Shown here one piece after another: positions 62,432-64,000 of a DNA stretch of 64,000 nucleotides. The DNA is taken from positions 957,344 through 1,021,343 of the forward strand of contig NZ_JAEQNB010000001.1 in NCBI RefSeq assembly GCF_016722965.1, written 5' to 3'. A program made the translations under genes and the position numbers. A model generated the notes under the pieces. That model was not told where the DNA came from. It ran no database searches and saw only the letters and a program-made list of their open reading frames with translations. The stretch's first letter is position 1. Every line of letters starts with the position of its first letter. The DNA comes from Tumebacillus amylolyticus (GTDB lineage Bacteria; Bacillota; Bacilli; Tumebacillales; Tumebacillaceae).

Positions 62432-62509
62432 TATGTTTAATAAGTGTTTGATAATACTCTTTTTTCATGTTAGTATATGGTAAAAATGCTAGATCCAAGA
62501 AGGGAAGTG

Positions 62510-64000
62510 ATGCTGATGCAAGGAAGACCAAGCAACAAAGCGCGTCTGAAGGCGTTGACTCTCGGCGTGGCCGTGGCAACATCCGGTTGGTTGGCGGTCG
62601 CGCCGATGGCCTATCCGGTCGCGGTGTATGCTGCGACGAGTCCCGCCGACACTTCGACAATCGGACTTACGTTGACGAGTGTTGCAACGACTCCGTTTGC
62701 AGCGACCGGTTCGAATACAACTCCGATTTCCTACAGCCTGAAAACGGCGGCCAACGTCACGCTCGTCGTGCTCGATGCAGACGGGAACATCGTACGCACG
62801 GTTTTGAATAACGTCTCCACGACAGCCGGTTCCAAGTCGACGACATGGAACGGCAAAAACGACGCAGGGCAACTCGTCACAGACGGCGTCTACACCTATA
62901 AACTTTCCGCTGCAGACGCGGCAGGTACCACCGCGACTCCGCAAACCAATCTCATCACCATCGACCGAACGGCTCCGGTGATCTCGGGCAACAGCGTAGA
63001 TCAAAGCCTGTTCGCTCCAACGGGGACGAACCATGTAAATTTGAGCTACTCCCTCTCCGAGACGGCGAAAGTCACCGTCAACATCTACAACAGCAGCAAC
63101 ACGCTGGTCAAAACGCTCGCTTCAAACGTTCAGCAGAGTGTAGGCACCAACACGCTGACTTGGGATGGCAAGAACTCCTCCAACGTGCTCTCGCCGGACG
63201 GGGTCTACACCTATAAAATCTCCGCCGTCGACCTCGCAGGACTGAACGCCGTGGCGGTGAGCGGCACCACGACGATTGAACGGTCGGCTCCTTCGATCAC
63301 AGCCGTCTCGGACACGCCGGACCCGTTCAAAGTGACGGGCACGACGAACAGCACGATCAACTATACGTTGTCCGAGGCTGCGAATGTTTCACTCAAGATC
63401 TATGACAAAAACAACCTCCTCGTTCGCACGCTGGTGGACGCAAGACTTCCCATCGGCACCAAATCGGTGACATGGAACGGCAAGAACGACTCCGGAGTTC
63501 TCGTCGACGACGGGTTGTACACATACAAGATCAACGCAACCGATTCCTACGGCAACCAAGCAACAGAAGTGACGGGTACGATCACCACGGACAAAACCGC
63601 ACCTACGGTCTCGTCGCTCAACGTGGGAGATGCGTTTGCGCCGGGTCAAAGCACGTTGCCGATTTCCTATGAGCTGTCAGAGAACGCGAAAGTCACGACC
63701 ACCGTTTCCAACGCAGCAGGGACTGTCGTTCGGACACTGGAAAGCTCCGTCGCGAAGCAAGCGGGACTGAATTCTTTGGCGTGGGATGGCAAAAACACGT
63801 CCGGCGTCCTCGTGCCCGATGGAACCTATACCGTGAAAGTCAACGCAACCGACGCAGTCGGGTTCACTTCACCTGTTACCTCGGGGACCACCAAGACGGA
63901 AACCGGGGCGCCGGTGCTCACGGCGGTCAAAGACTCGACCGACCCGTTTAAAGTCACGGGAACCAGCACCTCTACGATCTCGTACACGATTTCCGAAGAC
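62510..64000 (+). CDS. Secreted protein with FlgD-like Ig repeats (3' end outside window)
   Basis: The frame opens at ATG 62510 (or ATG 62516) behind AGAAGGGA and continues to the window edge (about 497 codons). A long signal peptide (cleavage near AVYA, residue 41) is followed by about five repeats of 95-100 residues, each with ISYSLSExAxVT, IVRTL and TWNGKNxxGxLVxDGxYTYK. This is the FlgD Ig-like (FlgD_ig) pattern found in many large surface proteins. The catalytic or anchoring part lies beyond the window. Shifted frames in this region are shadows. Confidence 0.82.
   Translation, partial: MLMQGRPSNKARLKALTLGVAVATSGWLAVAPMAYPVAVYAATSPADTSTIGLTLTSVATTPFAATGSNTTPISYSLKTAANVTLVVLDADGNIVRTVLNNVSTTAGSKSTTWNGKNDAGQLVTDGVYTYKLSAADAAGTTATPQTNLITIDRTAPVISGNSVDQSLFAPTGTNHVNLSYSLSETAKVTVNIYNSSNTLVKTLASNVQQSVGTNTLTWDGKNSSNVLSPDGVYTYKISAVDLAGLNAVAVSGTTTIERSAPSITAVSDTPDPFKVTGTTNSTINYTLSEAANVSLKIYDKNNLLVRTLVDARLPIGTKSVTWNGKNDSGVLVDDGLYTYKINATDSYGNQATEVTGTITTDKTAPTVSSLNVGDAFAPGQSTLPISYELSENAKVTTTVSNAAGTVVRTLESSVAKQAGLNSLAWDGKNTSGVLVPDGTYTVKVNATDAVGFTSPVTSGTTKTETGAPVLTAVKDSTDPFKVTGTSTSTISYTISED

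Noticed and set aside
62467-62811. 114-residue plus-strand frame at the start of the last gene
   Set aside because: A frame-shifted reading. The neighbouring frame gives a signal peptide and FlgD-like Ig repeats to the window end.

Overview
The window looks like chromosomal DNA of a Gram-positive, spore-forming Bacillota. Most genes are GC-rich, with strong AGGAGG-type ribosome binding sites, frequent GTG/TTG starts and U-tailed hairpin terminators. S-layer-homology, OatA-like, SpoIID-like and RRNPP-type genes fit the Bacillales. A Tumebacillus/Alicyclobacillaceae-like host is my best guess from overall style, not a proven assignment. I saw no rRNA, tRNA, IS element or CRISPR array.

Layout. 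0-7 kb is surface biology: a truncated secreted beta-propeller/cadherin-like protein, a GNAT acetyltransferase followed by three tail-collar (microcystin-dependent-protein-like) genes, an OatA-like acyltransferase, and an S-layer-homology protein flanked by two repeat arrays. 7.6-11.6 kb is a sugar-acid locus: an ACS-type MFS transporter and a gluconokinase behind a promoter with LacI-type and cre-like operators, and a convergent LacI regulator. 11.7-17.2 kb holds a PD-(D/E)XK nuclease-like protein, an ArsR/MFS pair and small secreted proteins.

17.2-28.8 kb is an accessory and defence region. It begins with RRNPP-type HTH-TPR regulators, one of which overlaps a 40-residue secreted pro-peptide gene. 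An AT-rich block follows (membrane protein, 76-aa protein, SF2 helicase, 146-aa protein), then a MazG-like pyrophosphohydrolase in an operon with McrB- and McrC-type restriction subunits. 29-32.4 kb pairs an orphan oligopeptide-binding lipoprotein with a second RRNPP regulator and its own 42-residue pro-peptide, which together resemble a peptide signalling module. 32.5-38.7 kb carries an M15 peptidase, a TPR protein, a C39-like peptidase, a DEAD-box helicase and a chemoreceptor.

38.9-49.7 kb is the most unusual region: a tightly overlapping operon of Wadjet-like condensin genes (JetA-, JetB- and JetC-type) with no JetD nuclease gene. It is followed at once by three RRNPP-type regulators in the same orientation. 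49.9-58.6 kb encodes secreted proteins, including an NTF2-like lipoprotein, a SpoIID-like protein and two large discoidin/FN3 proteins, the second with about 0.72-kb near-identical internal repeats. 58.8-62.4 kb has two adjacent dynamin-like GTPases whose lengths sum to that of the fused Bacillus DynA. The window ends inside a secreted protein with FlgD-like Ig repeats.

Four regulator loci share one layout: an HTH-TPR sensor followed by a small secreted product (two Phr-like peptides, two NTF2-like proteins). This suggests that extracellular signalling is wired next to the defence modules.
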